Source: an uncultured Pelagibacteraceae bacterium (lineage in GTDB: Bacteria > Pseudomonadota > Alphaproteobacteria > Pelagibacterales > Pelagibacteraceae). Taken from it: DNA of 64,000 bases. Numbering within the stretch: position 1 is the first letter of the stretch; each line of letters opens with the position of its first letter. Below, one piece after another: positions 55,472 to 64,000 of the stretch. Under the pieces are notes generated by a model. It was not told where the DNA came from and did no database searches. It saw only the letters and a program-made list of their open reading frames with translations. The stretch lies in contig CACPCL010000001.1 in assembly GCA_902632445.1 (NCBI GenBank), positions 1 through 64,000 of the forward strand, read 5' to 3'. The position numbers and the translations under genes were made by a program.

Positions 55472-56395
55472 ATGAAAAAAGTATACTTAACGATTGCTGC
55501 TCTTTTAACATGGGCGATGACATCAGTAGCTGCTTTAGCAGTTGATATTATCGTTGTGTCACACGGGCAAGCTAATGACCCTTTCTGGTCAGTTGCAAAA
55601 AATGGTGTAGATAAAGCTTGTAAAGATATGAAAGTATCTTGCAAATATACTGCTCCAGCAACATTCGACATGGTTGAAATGGCAAAATTAATCGATAATG
55701 CTGTTTCTCAAAAACCAAAAGGTATTGTAATAACTTTACCAGATGCTGCCGCTTTAGGTAAATCTGTTAAAGCTGCAATATCTGCAGGTATTCCAGTAAT
55801 ATCTATGAACTCTGGTTCAGATGACTACATGAAACTAGGAATTAGTGCTCACGTAGGTCAAACTGAATTTGAAGCTGGAGTAGGTGGCGGACAAAAAATG
55901 AAGGCTGCTGGTGGTAAAAAAGCTCTATGTGTGAACCACGAAGTAGGTAACGTCGCTTTAGATAGAAGATGTGCTGGTTTCAAAAAAGGTTTTGGTGGAT
56001 CTGTAGATATATTAGGTACATCAAACGACCCGACTGAAATTCAAAAAGCTGTAGCTGCTAAATTAGGTGGTGGATATGACACCATTCTTACTTTAGGAGC
56101 TGGTCTTGCAGGTGAAGCTGCTCTAAAAGCTTTAGAGTCAGCTGGTAAAGTAGGAAGTGTTAAACTTGGTACATTCGATATGTCACCAGGAATGCTGAAA
56201 GCTGCCGCTGCAGGAAAAGTTGAGTTCTTGATTGACCAACAACAGTACTTACAAGGTTACTTACCTATAGCTATCTTTTCTCAATATATGAGATACGGAA
56301 CTATGCCAGCTGGTGTAGTTATGACAGGACCTGGTTTTGTTACACCTAAAAACGCTAAGAGTGTAATTAAATGGGCTGCTCAAGGTTATAGATAA
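55472..56395 (+). CDS. Periplasmic sugar/inositol-binding protein of an ABC transporter
   Basis: A 307-aa protein with a signal peptide (about residues 1-24, ending ALAVD) and the periplasmic binding protein type I fold of ribose/inositol/fructose binders. IIVVSHGQANDPFWSVAKNGVDKACKD near residues 25-51, then KPKGIVITLPDAAALGKSVK, MNSGSD, CVNHEVGN and TLGAGLAGEAALKAL are characteristic. The gene is noticeably more GC-rich than its neighbours, as expected for an abundant protein. A hairpin terminator just after it probably limits read-through to the permease and ATPase. The ligand is inferred from the flanking iol genes; fructose-type (frc) is the alternative. Confidence 0.9.
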   Translation: MKKVYLTIAALLTWAMTSVAALAVDIIVVSHGQANDPFWSVAKNGVDKACKDMKVSCKYTAPATFDMVEMAKLIDNAVSQKPKGIVITLPDAAALGKSVKAAISAGIPVISMNSGSDDYMKLGISAHVGQTEFEAGVGGGQKMKAAGGKKALCVNHEVGNVALDRRCAGFKKGFGGSVDILGTSNDPTEIQKAVAAKLGGGYDTILTLGAGLAGEAALKALESAGKVGSVKLGTFDMSPGMLKAAAAGKVEFLIDQQQYLQGYLPIAIFSQYMRYGTMPAGVVMTGPGFVTPKNAKSVIKWAAQGYR

Positions 56396-56405
56396 AAAAT
56401 ATATC

Positions 56406-56443
56406 AAAAAGGCCTAGTGAAAATTCACTAGGCCTTTTTTTTT
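56406..56443 (+). terminator. Rho-independent terminator/attenuator between binding protein and permease
   Basis: GGCCTAGTGA (56411-56420) pairs exactly with TCACTAGGCC (56425-56434) around a four-base loop; flanking A and T runs extend the stem. A run of nine T residues (56435-56443) follows. It lies 11 bases after the binding-protein stop and 14 bases before the permease ATG. The location suggests partial termination, giving more binding protein than membrane components. Confidence 0.92.
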
Positions 56444-56456
56444 AAGTTTTTTTATT

Positions 56457-57584
56457 ATGTCTACAAAGTCAAAAAGTATAGAAAGTAAAACTGATTTTAA
56501 TCAGGACGAAAGACTTAAAAAAGTTTCAAATTTAAAGGTTTTATTAAATAGACCTGAGTTAGGAGCTCTAGGCGGAGCAATTTTAGTTTTTATTTTTTTT
56601 GGTATTGTTGCTGGTGATACCGGTATGTTTAGTGCTTACGGAATTTTAAATTTTTTAGACGTATCAGCTAATCTTGGAATAATTGCCATCGCAGCAGCAA
56701 TGTTAATGATTGGTGGAGAATTTGACTTATCAATCGGTTCAATGATTGGTTTTGCAGGAATCTGTATAGCTATTCCAGCTATCTATTGGGGGTGGCCTTT
56801 ATGGATGAGTATTATATTTGCTTTTTCAATGGCAGTATTAGTTGGTTATTTTAATGGAATACTCGTAGTCAGAACTGGCTTACCATCTTTTATAGTTACG
56901 CTGGCAATGTTATTTATCTTAAGAGGAGCAACTTTAGCTTTAACAAGATTAATCACAGGACGTACACAAGTACCAGGTTTAAGAGTTTTAATTGAAAACG
57001 ATCCTATAGCTTGGATATTTGCAACGGACTCATTCAAATGGGTTTTTACATGGCTAGGTTCAATGAATTTAATTGCTTTAAGAACAGATGGTAGCCCCTT
57101 AGCTACAGGCATTCCTCCTTCAGTTATTTGGTTTATAGCATTAGCAATTTTAACTACCTGGATATTAATGAAAACTAGATACGGAAATTGGATATTTGCA
57201 TCTGGTGGAGATAAAAATGGGGCAAACAATGTTGGAGTTCCAGTAGGTAGGGTAAAAATTAGTTTATTTATAGGTACTGCAGTAGCAGCAACTATTTTTG
57301 CCACTATTCAAGTCTTGGACGCGGGTTCAGCTGACACAATGCGTGGAACTTTAAAAGAATTAGAAGCTATTGCAGCTGCGGTTGTCGGAGGATGTTTGTT
57401 AACAGGTGGATATGGTTCAGCTATAGGCGCAGCATTTGGAGCTTTAATTTTTGGTACAGTATCAATGGGAATATTTTATACTGATGTTGACACGGATTGG
57501 TTTAAAGTTTTTTTAGGAGCCATGATGTTAATAGCGGTAATATTTAATAATTATATAAGAAGAAAGGTAACGGAGAGTAAATAA
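56457..57584 (+). CDS. Sugar/inositol ABC transporter permease (RbsC/XylH type)
   Basis: A 375-aa inner-membrane protein with about ten hydrophobic segments. [31 protein letters not shown] near residues 71-101 and the later [27 protein letters not shown] near 303-330 are the usual motifs of the BPD_transp_2 family. The N-terminal 40 residues are hydrophilic and basic. It follows the terminator by 14 bases and shares one base with the ATPase gene (TAATG). No clear ribosome binding site precedes it. Confidence 0.92.
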   Translation: MSTKSKSIESKTDFNQDERLKKVSNLKVLLNRPELGALGGAILVFIFFGIVAGDTGMFSAYGILNFLDVSANLGIIAIAAAMLMIGGEFDLSIGSMIGFAGICIAIPAIYWGWPLWMSIIFAFSMAVLVGYFNGILVVRTGLPSFIVTLAMLFILRGATLALTRLITGRTQVPGLRVLIENDPIAWIFATDSFKWVFTWLGSMNLIALRTDGSPLATGIPPSVIWFIALAILTTWILMKTRYGNWIFASGGDKNGANNVGVPVGRVKISLFIGTAVAATIFATIQVLDAGSADTMRGTLKELEAIAAAVVGGCLLTGGYGSAIGAAFGALIFGTVSMGIFYTDVDTDWFKVFLGAMMLIAVIFNNYIRRKVTESK

Positions 57585-58378
57585 TGTCAGATTATTTAGT
57601 TCAATTTAATAATATTAGTAAATTTTTCGGAAAAGTTATTGCTTTAAAAGATGTGACCATGAAATTGAGAAAAGGTGAAATTATGTGTCTTCTAGGTGAT
57701 AATGGTGCTGGTAAATCAACTTTAATAAAAACATTAGCTGGTGTCCACAAACCTGATGAGGGAGAAATTATAGTCGAAGGAAAAAAAACAATATTTGATA
57801 GCCCTAAAGATGCATTAGATATGGGAATAGCAACTGTTTACCAAGATTTAGCTTTAGTATCTTTAATGAGTGTAACAAGAAACTTTTTTATGGGAAGAGA
57901 GCCTATGAAAGGACCTCCTTTTCTAAAAACATTTGATATAGAAAAAGCGAATAAGATTGCTGCAGAAAGAATGGGACAGATAGGAATCGATGTTAGAGAT
58001 CCTTCACAAGCAGTAGGAACTATGTCTGGTGGAGAAAGACAGTGTCTAGCTATTAGTAGAGCAATATATTTTGGAGCAAAAGTTCTTGTTTTAGATGAAC
58101 CAACGTCTGCGCTTGGAGTGCATCAAGCATCAGTTGTTTTAAAATATATAGTAAAAGCAGCTTCACAAGGTTTGGCGGTTATCTTAATTACACATAACGT
58201 TCATCATGCTTATCCAGTTGGAAATAGTTTTACTGTTTTAAACAGAGGAAAAAGCTTAGGGACTTATGCAAAAAAAGATATTACAAGAGAAAAACTTTTA
58301 AGCATGATGGCAGGCGGGGAAGAGCTTAACAAGTTAGAAGTTGAACTTAAAGAAATGAATAGGTCCTCAGTTAATTAA
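57584..58378 (+). CDS. Sugar/inositol ABC transporter ATP-binding protein (single-domain)
   Basis: A 264-aa ABC ATPase. The Walker [15 protein letters not shown] is near residues 38-51, the Q-loop near 90, the ABC signature MSGGERQC near 147-154, Walker [13 protein letters not shown] near 166-177, and the switch His in [11 protein letters not shown] near 202. It has one nucleotide-binding domain, unlike the double-domain RbsA/XylG type, so it probably works as a homodimer, like FrcA. It overlaps the permease and ROK kinase genes by one base on each side. Confidence 0.94.
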   Translation: MSDYLVQFNNISKFFGKVIALKDVTMKLRKGEIMCLLGDNGAGKSTLIKTLAGVHKPDEGEIIVEGKKTIFDSPKDALDMGIATVYQDLALVSLMSVTRNFFMGREPMKGPPFLKTFDIEKANKIAAERMGQIGIDVRDPSQAVGTMSGGERQCLAISRAIYFGAKVLVLDEPTSALGVHQASVVLKYIVKAASQGLAVILITHNVHHAYPVGNSFTVLNRGKSLGTYAKKDITREKLLSMMAGGEELNKLEVELKEMNRSSVN

Positions 58379-59277
58379 TGCAAATAGGAATTGACTTAGG
58401 TGCAACTAAAATTGAATATGTTCTTCTTGACAACAACAATAAAGAAATAAAAAGAAATAGACTTTCGACACCTAAAAATTACGAAAATACCATTTTAACA
58501 TTAGTTGATATAGTAAAAAAACTTGATCAAAATAATGAAAAATTTAATATTGGAATATGTCATCCAGGAGCAGTTGACAAAACAACAGGTCTAATAAAAA
58601 ATGCTCATAATTCTCAGTGGCTAAATAATAAAAATCTAATAAAAGATTTAAAAAAAACAATTAATAATAATATTTTAACAGAAAATGATGCTAATTGTTT
58701 TTGCTTATCAGAAGCCTTCGATGGATCAGCAAGTCATTATGAAAGTGTATTTGGAATAATATTAGGATCAGGTTGTGGTGGTGGACTTGTAATTAATAAG
58801 AAAATAATTACAGGAGCTAATGGTTTAGGTGGGGAATGGAGTCTAAATCAAATACCAATTGAAAATATAAAAAGTTTGAAATCAAGCAAAGTTCTAGATT
58901 TCTCAAATAGAATTGAAGGTTATTTATCAGGTAAATCAATTGAAAAAAGATTTTACGAAAAATATAAGAATAAAATTTCAGCAAGAGAAATATTTTCTCT
59001 TTATAGAGATAAGGATAAAGATGCACGATTATTTGTTAATTACTATAAAGAAATTCTTTCAAGAAGCTTGATCATAATTATTACGTCAATTGATCCTGAT
59101 GCAATTGTATTCGGTGGAGGTATTTCAGGTGAAATAGATTTTCTTGACGAAATCAAAAGTAAAGCTTCAGAATATATTAATGAACCAAACTTAAAAACTG
59201 TATTTCTAAAACCTAAATATGGAGATGCGAGTGGTGTACGTGGAGCCGCAATTTTGAGTAGGCAAAATTCTATTTAA
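58378..59277 (+). CDS. ROK family sugar kinase, lacking the zinc-binding motif
   Basis: A 299-aa ROK protein. The N-terminal phosphate motif is IGIDLGATKIEYVLLD, the catalytic Asp is in ENDANCFCLSEA near residues 101-112, GIILGSGCGGGLVI near 124-137 and GANGLGGEWSLN near 143-154 follow. Where family members have GHxxxxxxxxxCxCGxxGCxE, this protein reads WSLNQIP and lacks the CxCG cysteines, so structural zinc is probably not bound. Operon linkage to an ABC importer matches frcBCA-frcK. Here it may phosphorylate the imported sugar or an inositol breakdown product such as the DKG step. The substrate is unproven. Confidence 0.88.
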   Translation: MQIGIDLGATKIEYVLLDNNNKEIKRNRLSTPKNYENTILTLVDIVKKLDQNNEKFNIGICHPGAVDKTTGLIKNAHNSQWLNNKNLIKDLKKTINNNILTENDANCFCLSEAFDGSASHYESVFGIILGSGCGGGLVINKKIITGANGLGGEWSLNQIPIENIKSLKSSKVLDFSNRIEGYLSGKSIEKRFYEKYKNKISAREIFSLYRDKDKDARLFVNYYKEILSRSLIIIITSIDPDAIVFGGGISGEIDFLDEIKSKASEYINEPNLKTVFLKPKYGDASGVRGAAILSRQNSI

Positions 59278-60427
59278 TAATCGATTTTATTTCTTTATTT
59301 GTAAAAAATTTAGGTTTTTCACAAGTAGTTCTAATTAGGAATCTTTTCCCATTTTCTGCTGACTTATGAATTCCATCAATAATATTAAGAACATGTAATG
59401 ATAAATTGCCGTTACATCTATGTTTTTTTTTATTTTGAATAGAATAAATCATTTCCGCAAGCCCTACGCCTCTATAATTAGCATTGGTTGGAGATTCATT
59501 TGCCCTTGAACTTTGTGTTCTAATATTAATTTTTCCTAAAACCATTCGATTTGTTTTATAATTTTTCCATTTATTTCCTATTTTTGTACTTAATAAAACG
59601 GAACCACCAAACATATTTGGATCTGGCACTATCATAGATCCTTTTTCTCCATATAATTCTAGATGATTTCTTAAATGAGATATTACATCAAATGACAAAG
59701 TTAATCTGATTGTGGTTCCATTTTTGAATTTTATAGTAGAAAAATAGGTAGTAGGACATTCTACCTTAATTTTTTTTCCTTTTTTCGGACCAATTCCAAT
59801 AATTCTTTTTTTTGTATTATTATTACTTAAGCTTGTTACAAATTTAGCGGGACCTAATAAATTTACTAAAGCTGTTAAATAATAAGGACCCATATCAATA
59901 ACTGGACCACCTCCTTTTTTTTTAAACCAAGGTTCTGGATTTGGATGGTATGATTGGATACCTGGAAAAGCAAATATTGCATTTCCAAATTTTATTTTTC
60001 CTATTATTTTTTTATCTAAAAGTTGTCTAGCTTTTTGATTGCCTCCACCTAAAAACGTATCAGGTGCATTTCCAATAAAAAGTTTTTTTCTTCTTGCAAT
60101 TTTAACTAGTTCTAATCCATCTTTGAAATCTACCGCTAAAGGTTTCTCAGAATATACATGTTTTCCGTTCAATAATGATTTTTTTGCCACTGAGTAGTGC
60201 GCTGTTGGAATAGTAAGATTTAAAATTATCTTAATTTTTTTATCTTTAAGAATCTTATTAACTGATGTAGCTTCAATTTTGTAAGTTTTAGCACACTTTT
60301 CAGCAGCTTTTTTATTTATATCTGCACACTTAATTATTTTGAAATTATTAAAATATTTATGAGCTCTAAAATATGTTTCGGCTATATGACCGCAACCAAT
60401 TAATCCAACATTAGCAATTTTTGGCAT
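59270..60427 (-). CDS. Gfo/Idh/MocA family oxidoreductase
   Basis: A 385-aa NAD(P)-dependent dehydrogenase distinct from the iolG-like one. The Rossmann motif NVGLIGCGHIAETYFRAH is at the N-terminus, EKPLAVD near residues 94-100 has the catalytic lysine, and GGGPVIDMGPYYLTALVNLLG near 172-192 has the Asp-to-Tyr catalytic region. The substrate could be another inositol isomer or a sugar. It lies nine bases before (downstream of) iolD on the same strand, so these two are co-transcribed. It overlaps the convergent kinase gene by eight bases. Confidence 0.88.
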   Translation of the reverse strand: MPKIANVGLIGCGHIAETYFRAHKYFNNFKIIKCADINKKAAEKCAKTYKIEATSVNKILKDKKIKIILNLTIPTAHYSVAKKSLLNGKHVYSEKPLAVDFKDGLELVKIARRKKLFIGNAPDTFLGGGNQKARQLLDKKIIGKIKFGNAIFAFPGIQSYHPNPEPWFKKKGGGPVIDMGPYYLTALVNLLGPAKFVTSLSNNNTKKRIIGIGPKKGKKIKVECPTTYFSTIKFKNGTTIRLTLSFDVISHLRNHLELYGEKGSMIVPDPNMFGGSVLLSTKIGNKWKNYKTNRMVLGKINIRTQSSRANESPTNANYRGVGLAEMIYSIQNKKKHRCNGNLSLHVLNIIDGIHKSAENGKRFLIRTTCEKPKFFTNKEIKSIIK

Positions 60428-60435
60428 TTTAAAGG

Positions 60436-62280
60436 TTATACACCTTTTCTTTGTTTTTTCTTTCCTTCTAAGTGTTCTTTTAGGGCTTTTTTATTTTCTT
60501 CAGATGATGCAATGCCTAGAGTCGGACTTTCCCAATAGGCTGAGCCCTCTAGCCATTGATATCCATCTGTATGAATTGAAATTACATAAGTTTTTTTTGA
60601 TTTTTTTGCCCTTTTGAAAGCCTCCTCTAATTCAGCGATCGAGTTAACGTGTTCACCATCTGCTCCCATACTTTTAGCATGACTTGCAAAGTCAACAGGT
60701 ACAAGGTTTGGAGTTTTAGAACTCTTAAGTAAGCAATTAAATTCTTTACCACCTTTGTATAACTGTAATCTATTTATTACAGCGTGGCCGCCATTATCAC
60801 ATACTATAAGTATTAATTTGTTGTTTGTAATGACTGAACTATATATATCAGAATTGTAAAGTAGGTAAGATCCGTCTCCTACAAATGAGACTACCTCTTT
60901 ATCAGGGTTAGCCATTTTAATTCCTAGCGCTCCAGAAATCTCATAACTCATGCAACTAAAACCCCATTCTGTTTCATGAGTATTTAATTCTCTGGGCTTC
61001 CAAACCTGTATCACTTCACCAACTAATCCTCCAGCTGCTGTAACAGCTATGTCAGAAGGGTCTGAGTTTCTATAACAAGCACCTATAACTTGGGCGTAGC
61101 TTGGTAATTTTTGATTAGTTGGTCCACTTTCTTTTTCAACGTATGCTTCCCAATTTTTTAACTCCACTCTTGATTTTTTATACCAATTGTCACTTGCTTT
61201 CCAATTTCCTAATGCTTGTGATAGTTCTATCAAAGATACTTTAGCATCTCCGACTACAGCTTGAGCCATATGTTTATTTGCATCAAATCTTGCTGCGTTA
61301 ATAGAAACTAATTTAAAATCTGGATTTTCAAAATTAGACCAAGATCCGGTTGTAAAATCTGCAAGCTTAGTTCCAATAGCGATCGCTGTATCAGTTTCTT
61401 TACTTAAATTGTTTGCAGCTTTCCCACCTAAACCGCCAATAGTTCCTAAATAATGAGTATGATCTTTTTTTATAGATGAGTAGCCCATTACGGTTTGTGT
61501 TACAGGAATATTATGTTTTTTTGCGAAATCGCTTAATTCATCTGTAGCATCTGAATAAAATACTCCGCCACCAGCAATGATAATTGGTTTCTTAGATTTC
61601 TTAATAAGTTCAGCTGCCTCTTTGATTTGAAAATCGTCTGGTCTAGATCTTCTAATCGTATGAACTCTTTCTTTAAAGAATTCAGCTGGATAATCATAAA
61701 CTTCACCTTGAACATCTTGACTTAATGAAATACATGCTGGGCCACAATCTGCTGGATCTAGCATTATCTGTATAGCTTGTTGTAAACTTGAAATAATTTG
61801 CTCTGGTCTAGTAATTCTATCAAAATATCTTACAACAGATTTAAACCCATCATTCTGAGTTATCCCTGGGTTATTAAAATGCTCAACTTGTTGCAATACT
61901 GGATCGGGCATTCTATTTGCAAAAGTATCACCGGGTAAAAAAAGTATTGGGAGTCTATTACTCATTGCTACAGCAGCTGCTGTAATCATATTTGTTGATC
62001 CGGGACCAACTGAAGAAGTTGCAACAAAAATCTGTTTTCTTCTTTTAGCTCTCGAGTAAGCAATTCCTGTTAGAGCCATATTTTGCTCATGATGTCCTCG
62101 CCAAGTAGGAAGGTTTTTTTGGTTTTCTTGAAGCGCCTGACCTAAGCAAGCAACATTACCATGACCAAAAATTCCAAACACACCAGGAAATAAAGGCTCT
62201 TTTTTTCCATCTATAAGAGTTTTCTGAGCAATCAAGAATTTAACTAAAGCGTGAGCACAAGTAAGTTGAATGTTTTTCAT
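60436..62280 (-). CDS. iolD: 3D-(3,5/4)-trihydroxycyclohexane-1,2-dione hydrolase
   Basis: A thiamin-diphosphate enzyme that opens the ring of the IolE product to 5-deoxy-glucuronate. The 614-aa protein begins LTCAHALVKFLIAQKTLIDGKKEPLFPGVFGIFGHGNV, the IolD-specific start, with the TPP catalytic Glu in RGHHEQNMA near residues 62-70. It carries GDGSYLLYNSDIYSSVITNNK in the TPP site near 468-488, and CDNGGHAVINRLQ follows. Length matches the family. With iolE and iolG it supports inositol breakdown. It is divergent from the aldehyde dehydrogenase gene (49-base gap). Confidence 0.94.
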   Translation of the reverse strand: MKNIQLTCAHALVKFLIAQKTLIDGKKEPLFPGVFGIFGHGNVACLGQALQENQKNLPTWRGHHEQNMALTGIAYSRAKRRKQIFVATSSVGPGSTNMITAAAVAMSNRLPILFLPGDTFANRMPDPVLQQVEHFNNPGITQNDGFKSVVRYFDRITRPEQIISSLQQAIQIMLDPADCGPACISLSQDVQGEVYDYPAEFFKERVHTIRRSRPDDFQIKEAAELIKKSKKPIIIAGGGVFYSDATDELSDFAKKHNIPVTQTVMGYSSIKKDHTHYLGTIGGLGGKAANNLSKETDTAIAIGTKLADFTTGSWSNFENPDFKLVSINAARFDANKHMAQAVVGDAKVSLIELSQALGNWKASDNWYKKSRVELKNWEAYVEKESGPTNQKLPSYAQVIGACYRNSDPSDIAVTAAGGLVGEVIQVWKPRELNTHETEWGFSCMSYEISGALGIKMANPDKEVVSFVGDGSYLLYNSDIYSSVITNNKLILIVCDNGGHAVINRLQLYKGGKEFNCLLKSSKTPNLVPVDFASHAKSMGADGEHVNSIAELEEAFKRAKKSKKTYVISIHTDGYQWLEGSAYWESPTLGIASSEENKKALKEHLEGKKKQRKGV

Positions 62281-62329
62281 AAATTCAATATAAACTATTT
62301 AATTAATATTCTTTATTCAACAATAATAT

Positions 62330-63775
62330 ATGTACGATAAATACGGACAGTTCATTGATGGAAAGTGGCAAAAGTCTGCAAGTGGTGAAAGTTATGATGT
62401 CATTAATCCTGCGACTGAAGAAGTAATAGGGAAGGCATCAAAAGCAAATAGTTCAGATGTTCAAAAAGCTCTTAAATCAGCTGAAAAAGGTTTACAAATT
62501 TGGAAAAATACATCTCCTTGGGAAAGATCTAAAATTATAAGAAAGATATCTGATTTAATAAGAAAAAGAGTTAATGTTCTTTCAAAATGGTTGACGCTTG
62601 AAGTAGGAAAGCCATTAACAGAGGGTCCAGGAGAAATAGGTGGTGCGGCTGACATATTTGAGTGGAATTCAGAGGAAACTAAAAGAATTTTTGGAGAAAT
62701 AAATCAAAGTAGATTTCCTAATACTCAAATCCACGTTATGTATCAACCAGTTGGTGTTGTAGCAGCCTTGGTTCCATGGAATTTTCCAGTTATTCTTGCT
62801 TCAAGAAAGATTTCAACTGCTTTAGCGGCAGGATGTTCAGTAATAGTCAAGCCAGATGTAATAACACCGGGCAGTGTGATGGAGATAGTTGATATTTGTA
62901 GAGAGGCAGGTGTTCCTCCAGGAGTAGTTAATTTATTATCAGGCGATCCAGCTGGTATTTCTGAAGAATTGATAAAGTCAGATATAATAAAAAAAATTTC
63001 AATAACTGGATCAACAAGAGTTGGTAAATTGATTTTAAAGCAAGCTGCAGACAAAGTTCAAAGAGTAACTATGGAGTTAAGTGGTCACTCACCTTTTATA
63101 GTTTTTGATGATGTTGATTTAAATAAAGTCACTGATATGGCAATAACTTCAAAATTTAGAAATAACGGGCAAGTGTGTATTTCACCTAATAGATTTTATA
63201 TTCACGAAAAGAAGAAAGATGAATTTGCAAATTTGATGGTTGAAAAAACAAAAAAACTTAAAATTGGAAACGGTATGGATAAGGATACATTGCTTGGTCC
63301 TTTATGTACTAAACAACGATTAGAAGGTGTTGAAAAATTAGTAGAGACTACAAAAAAAGAAGGTGGCAAAGTTTTACTTGGTGGAAAGAGAGCTGCAAAT
63401 TTTAATAAAGGATATTTTTATGAACCGACAATATTCGATAATATAAAAGATAATTTTACTGTTATGAAAGAAGAACCATTCGGCCCAATAGTTCCTATTT
63501 TAACTTTTAAAGATTTTGATGAAGTGATGGAAAGAGCAAACAATAATGATCTAGGTTTATGTAGTTATGTTTATACAACTGATTTAAAAAAGGCTAATAA
63601 AGCATCTGAACAACTAGAAACCGGTTGTGTAGCTGTGAATACTCCTGTTGTTGCAGTAGCAGAGGCACCTTTTGGTGGAATTAAACAAACTGGGTATGGT
63701 AGAGAAGGTGGTTCAATGGCGATTAAAGATTATTTAAATATAAAATACACTCATTTTGGTATCTCATACGAATGA
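62330..63775 (+). CDS. NAD(P)-dependent aldehyde dehydrogenase (succinate-semialdehyde dehydrogenase-like)
   Basis: A 481-aa ALDH. Conserved pieces are VAALVPWNFPVILASRKISTALAAGC near residues 140-165, ITGSTRVGK near 225-233, the Glu in VTMELSGHSP near 246-255, and the catalytic Cys in NNGQVCISPNRFY near 280-292. The EEPFGPIVPI and GYGREGG ends are present. The GQVC motif is that of GabD-type ALDHs and not of the CoA-acylating MmsA/IolA class. Its substrate is therefore unlikely to be malonate semialdehyde via the usual CoA route. It overlaps the next gene by four bases (ATGA). Confidence 0.92.
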   Translation: MYDKYGQFIDGKWQKSASGESYDVINPATEEVIGKASKANSSDVQKALKSAEKGLQIWKNTSPWERSKIIRKISDLIRKRVNVLSKWLTLEVGKPLTEGPGEIGGAADIFEWNSEETKRIFGEINQSRFPNTQIHVMYQPVGVVAALVPWNFPVILASRKISTALAAGCSVIVKPDVITPGSVMEIVDICREAGVPPGVVNLLSGDPAGISEELIKSDIIKKISITGSTRVGKLILKQAADKVQRVTMELSGHSPFIVFDDVDLNKVTDMAITSKFRNNGQVCISPNRFYIHEKKKDEFANLMVEKTKKLKIGNGMDKDTLLGPLCTKQRLEGVEKLVETTKKEGGKVLLGGKRAANFNKGYFYEPTIFDNIKDNFTVMKEEPFGPIVPILTFKDFDEVMERANNNDLGLCSYVYTTDLKKANKASEQLETGCVAVNTPVVAVAEAPFGGIKQTGYGREGGSMAIKDYLNIKYTHFGISYE

Positions 63776-64000
63776 GAAAAAATAAACTTAAAGAACTTTT
63801 TAAAACAGGCAAACCAATTATTAATAGTTGGTTATCTATACCAAGTTCTTTTTCTGCAGAGTCTATGGCTCAACAAAGTTGGGACTCACTTACAATTGAT
63901 ATGCAGCATGGCCTTATAGATTACTCTAGTGCGGTAAATATGTTGCAAGCAATTTCTACAACAGACATTACTCCAATGGCTAGAGTTAACTGGAATGAAC
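63772..64000 (+). CDS. HpcH/HpaI aldolase family protein, N-terminal part, cut by window edge
   Basis: Not in the ORF track; read from ATG at 63772 overlapping the aldehyde dehydrogenase stop (ATGA). About 76 codons are visible. The product begins MRKNKLKELFKTGKPIINSW and has SPSSFSAE-like and LTIDMQHGLIDY segments, the metal-binding and catalytic pattern of class II 2-keto-acid aldolases (HpcH/HpaI family). Aldol cleavage of a 2-keto-3-deoxy acid to pyruvate and an aldehyde is the usual reaction. Pairing with an aldehyde dehydrogenase fits using the released semialdehyde. The frame is open to the window end. Confidence 0.82.
   Translation, partial: MRKNKLKELFKTGKPIINSWLSIPSSFSAESMAQQSWDSLTIDMQHGLIDYSSAVNMLQAISTTDITPMARVNWNE

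Noticed and set aside
56846-57304. 152-aa minus-strand ORF opposite the sugar permease
   Set aside because: Lies wholly inside a clear permease gene, has no recognisable motif, and reads as the complement of membrane-segment codons.
1-64000. CRISPR arrays, insertion sequences, prophage or integrase genes
   Set aside because: No spaced repeats, transposase, recombinase or phage-like proteins were seen on either strand.

Overview
The window looks like a stretch of chromosome from a streamlined marine alphaproteobacterium of the SAR11 / Pelagibacterales type. The evidence is very low GC with Lys/Ile/Asn-rich proteins, almost no non-coding DNA, alphaproteobacterial gene orders (gatCAB, rpmF-plsX-ihfA-merR, hom-glpX-recJ, lepB-rnc-recO, ribD-ribE-ribBA-ribH-nusB), an alphaproteobacterial SOS box, and a TPP riboswitch in front of a thiV-like transporter. 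This placement is an inference from content, not from a database search. I saw no insertion sequences, prophage or CRISPR. No gene-free stretch exceeds 300 bases; the longest gaps are about 120-125 bases (18099-18223 and 55354-55471), and both hold promoter-like sequence.

Layout. 1-7026: a panC fragment, galU-ugd (UDP-glucuronate synthesis) with a secreted protein of possible polysaccharide-lyase fold, then a RidA-family protein, a small secreted protein and topA. 7059-10365: plsY, a dihydroorotase-like gene that has lost its HxH metal site, pyrB and ruvX. 10417-16549: gatCAB, an O-methyltransferase, trhO and a MATE exporter. 16552-18098: an amino-acid-type ABC permease and binding protein. 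18175-21394: a LexA-controlled umuDC operon, then a TPP riboswitch and the thiV-like symporter. 21367-24640: rarD, tRNA-Ser(GCU) and slt. 24672-31993: a very tightly overlapped run dapA-smpB-folK-spoT-pyrE-pdxJ-acpS-lepB-rnc-recO. 31995-40963: hemB, rpiB-glyA-nrdR, the riboflavin operon with nusB, and a proton-pumping pyrophosphatase. 40964-47867: bamE, a cytochrome bc1 chaperone, rpmF (missing from the ORF track), plsX, ihfA, a MerR regulator, rpmG, chorismate mutase, ctaA, rplM-rpsI, argC and a lipoprotein. 47879-51940: hom-glpX-recJ, whose last codons run into tRNA-Glu(UUC).

After tRNA-Glu the content becomes accessory. It holds a D-2-hydroxyacid dehydrogenase, an unknown anchored protein, and then a sugar/inositol catabolic cluster: iolE, iolG-like, a periplasmic binding protein, permease and ATPase, a ROK-family sugar kinase, another Gfo/Idh/MocA oxidoreductase, iolD, an aldehyde dehydrogenase and the start of an HpcH/HpaI-type aldolase at the right edge. 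Together these suggest import of myo-inositol or a related sugar and conversion by IolG, IolE and IolD. Canonical IolB, IolC, IolJ and IolA are not visible in the window. The ROK kinase, HpcH/HpaI aldolase and GabD-like dehydrogenase might replace the lower steps, and this is the most interesting hypothesis here. Other points worth a second look are the degenerate GTP cyclohydrolase II domain of RibBA, the non-catalytic dihydroorotase, a hairpin over the nusB start codon, and several unusual gene overlaps.
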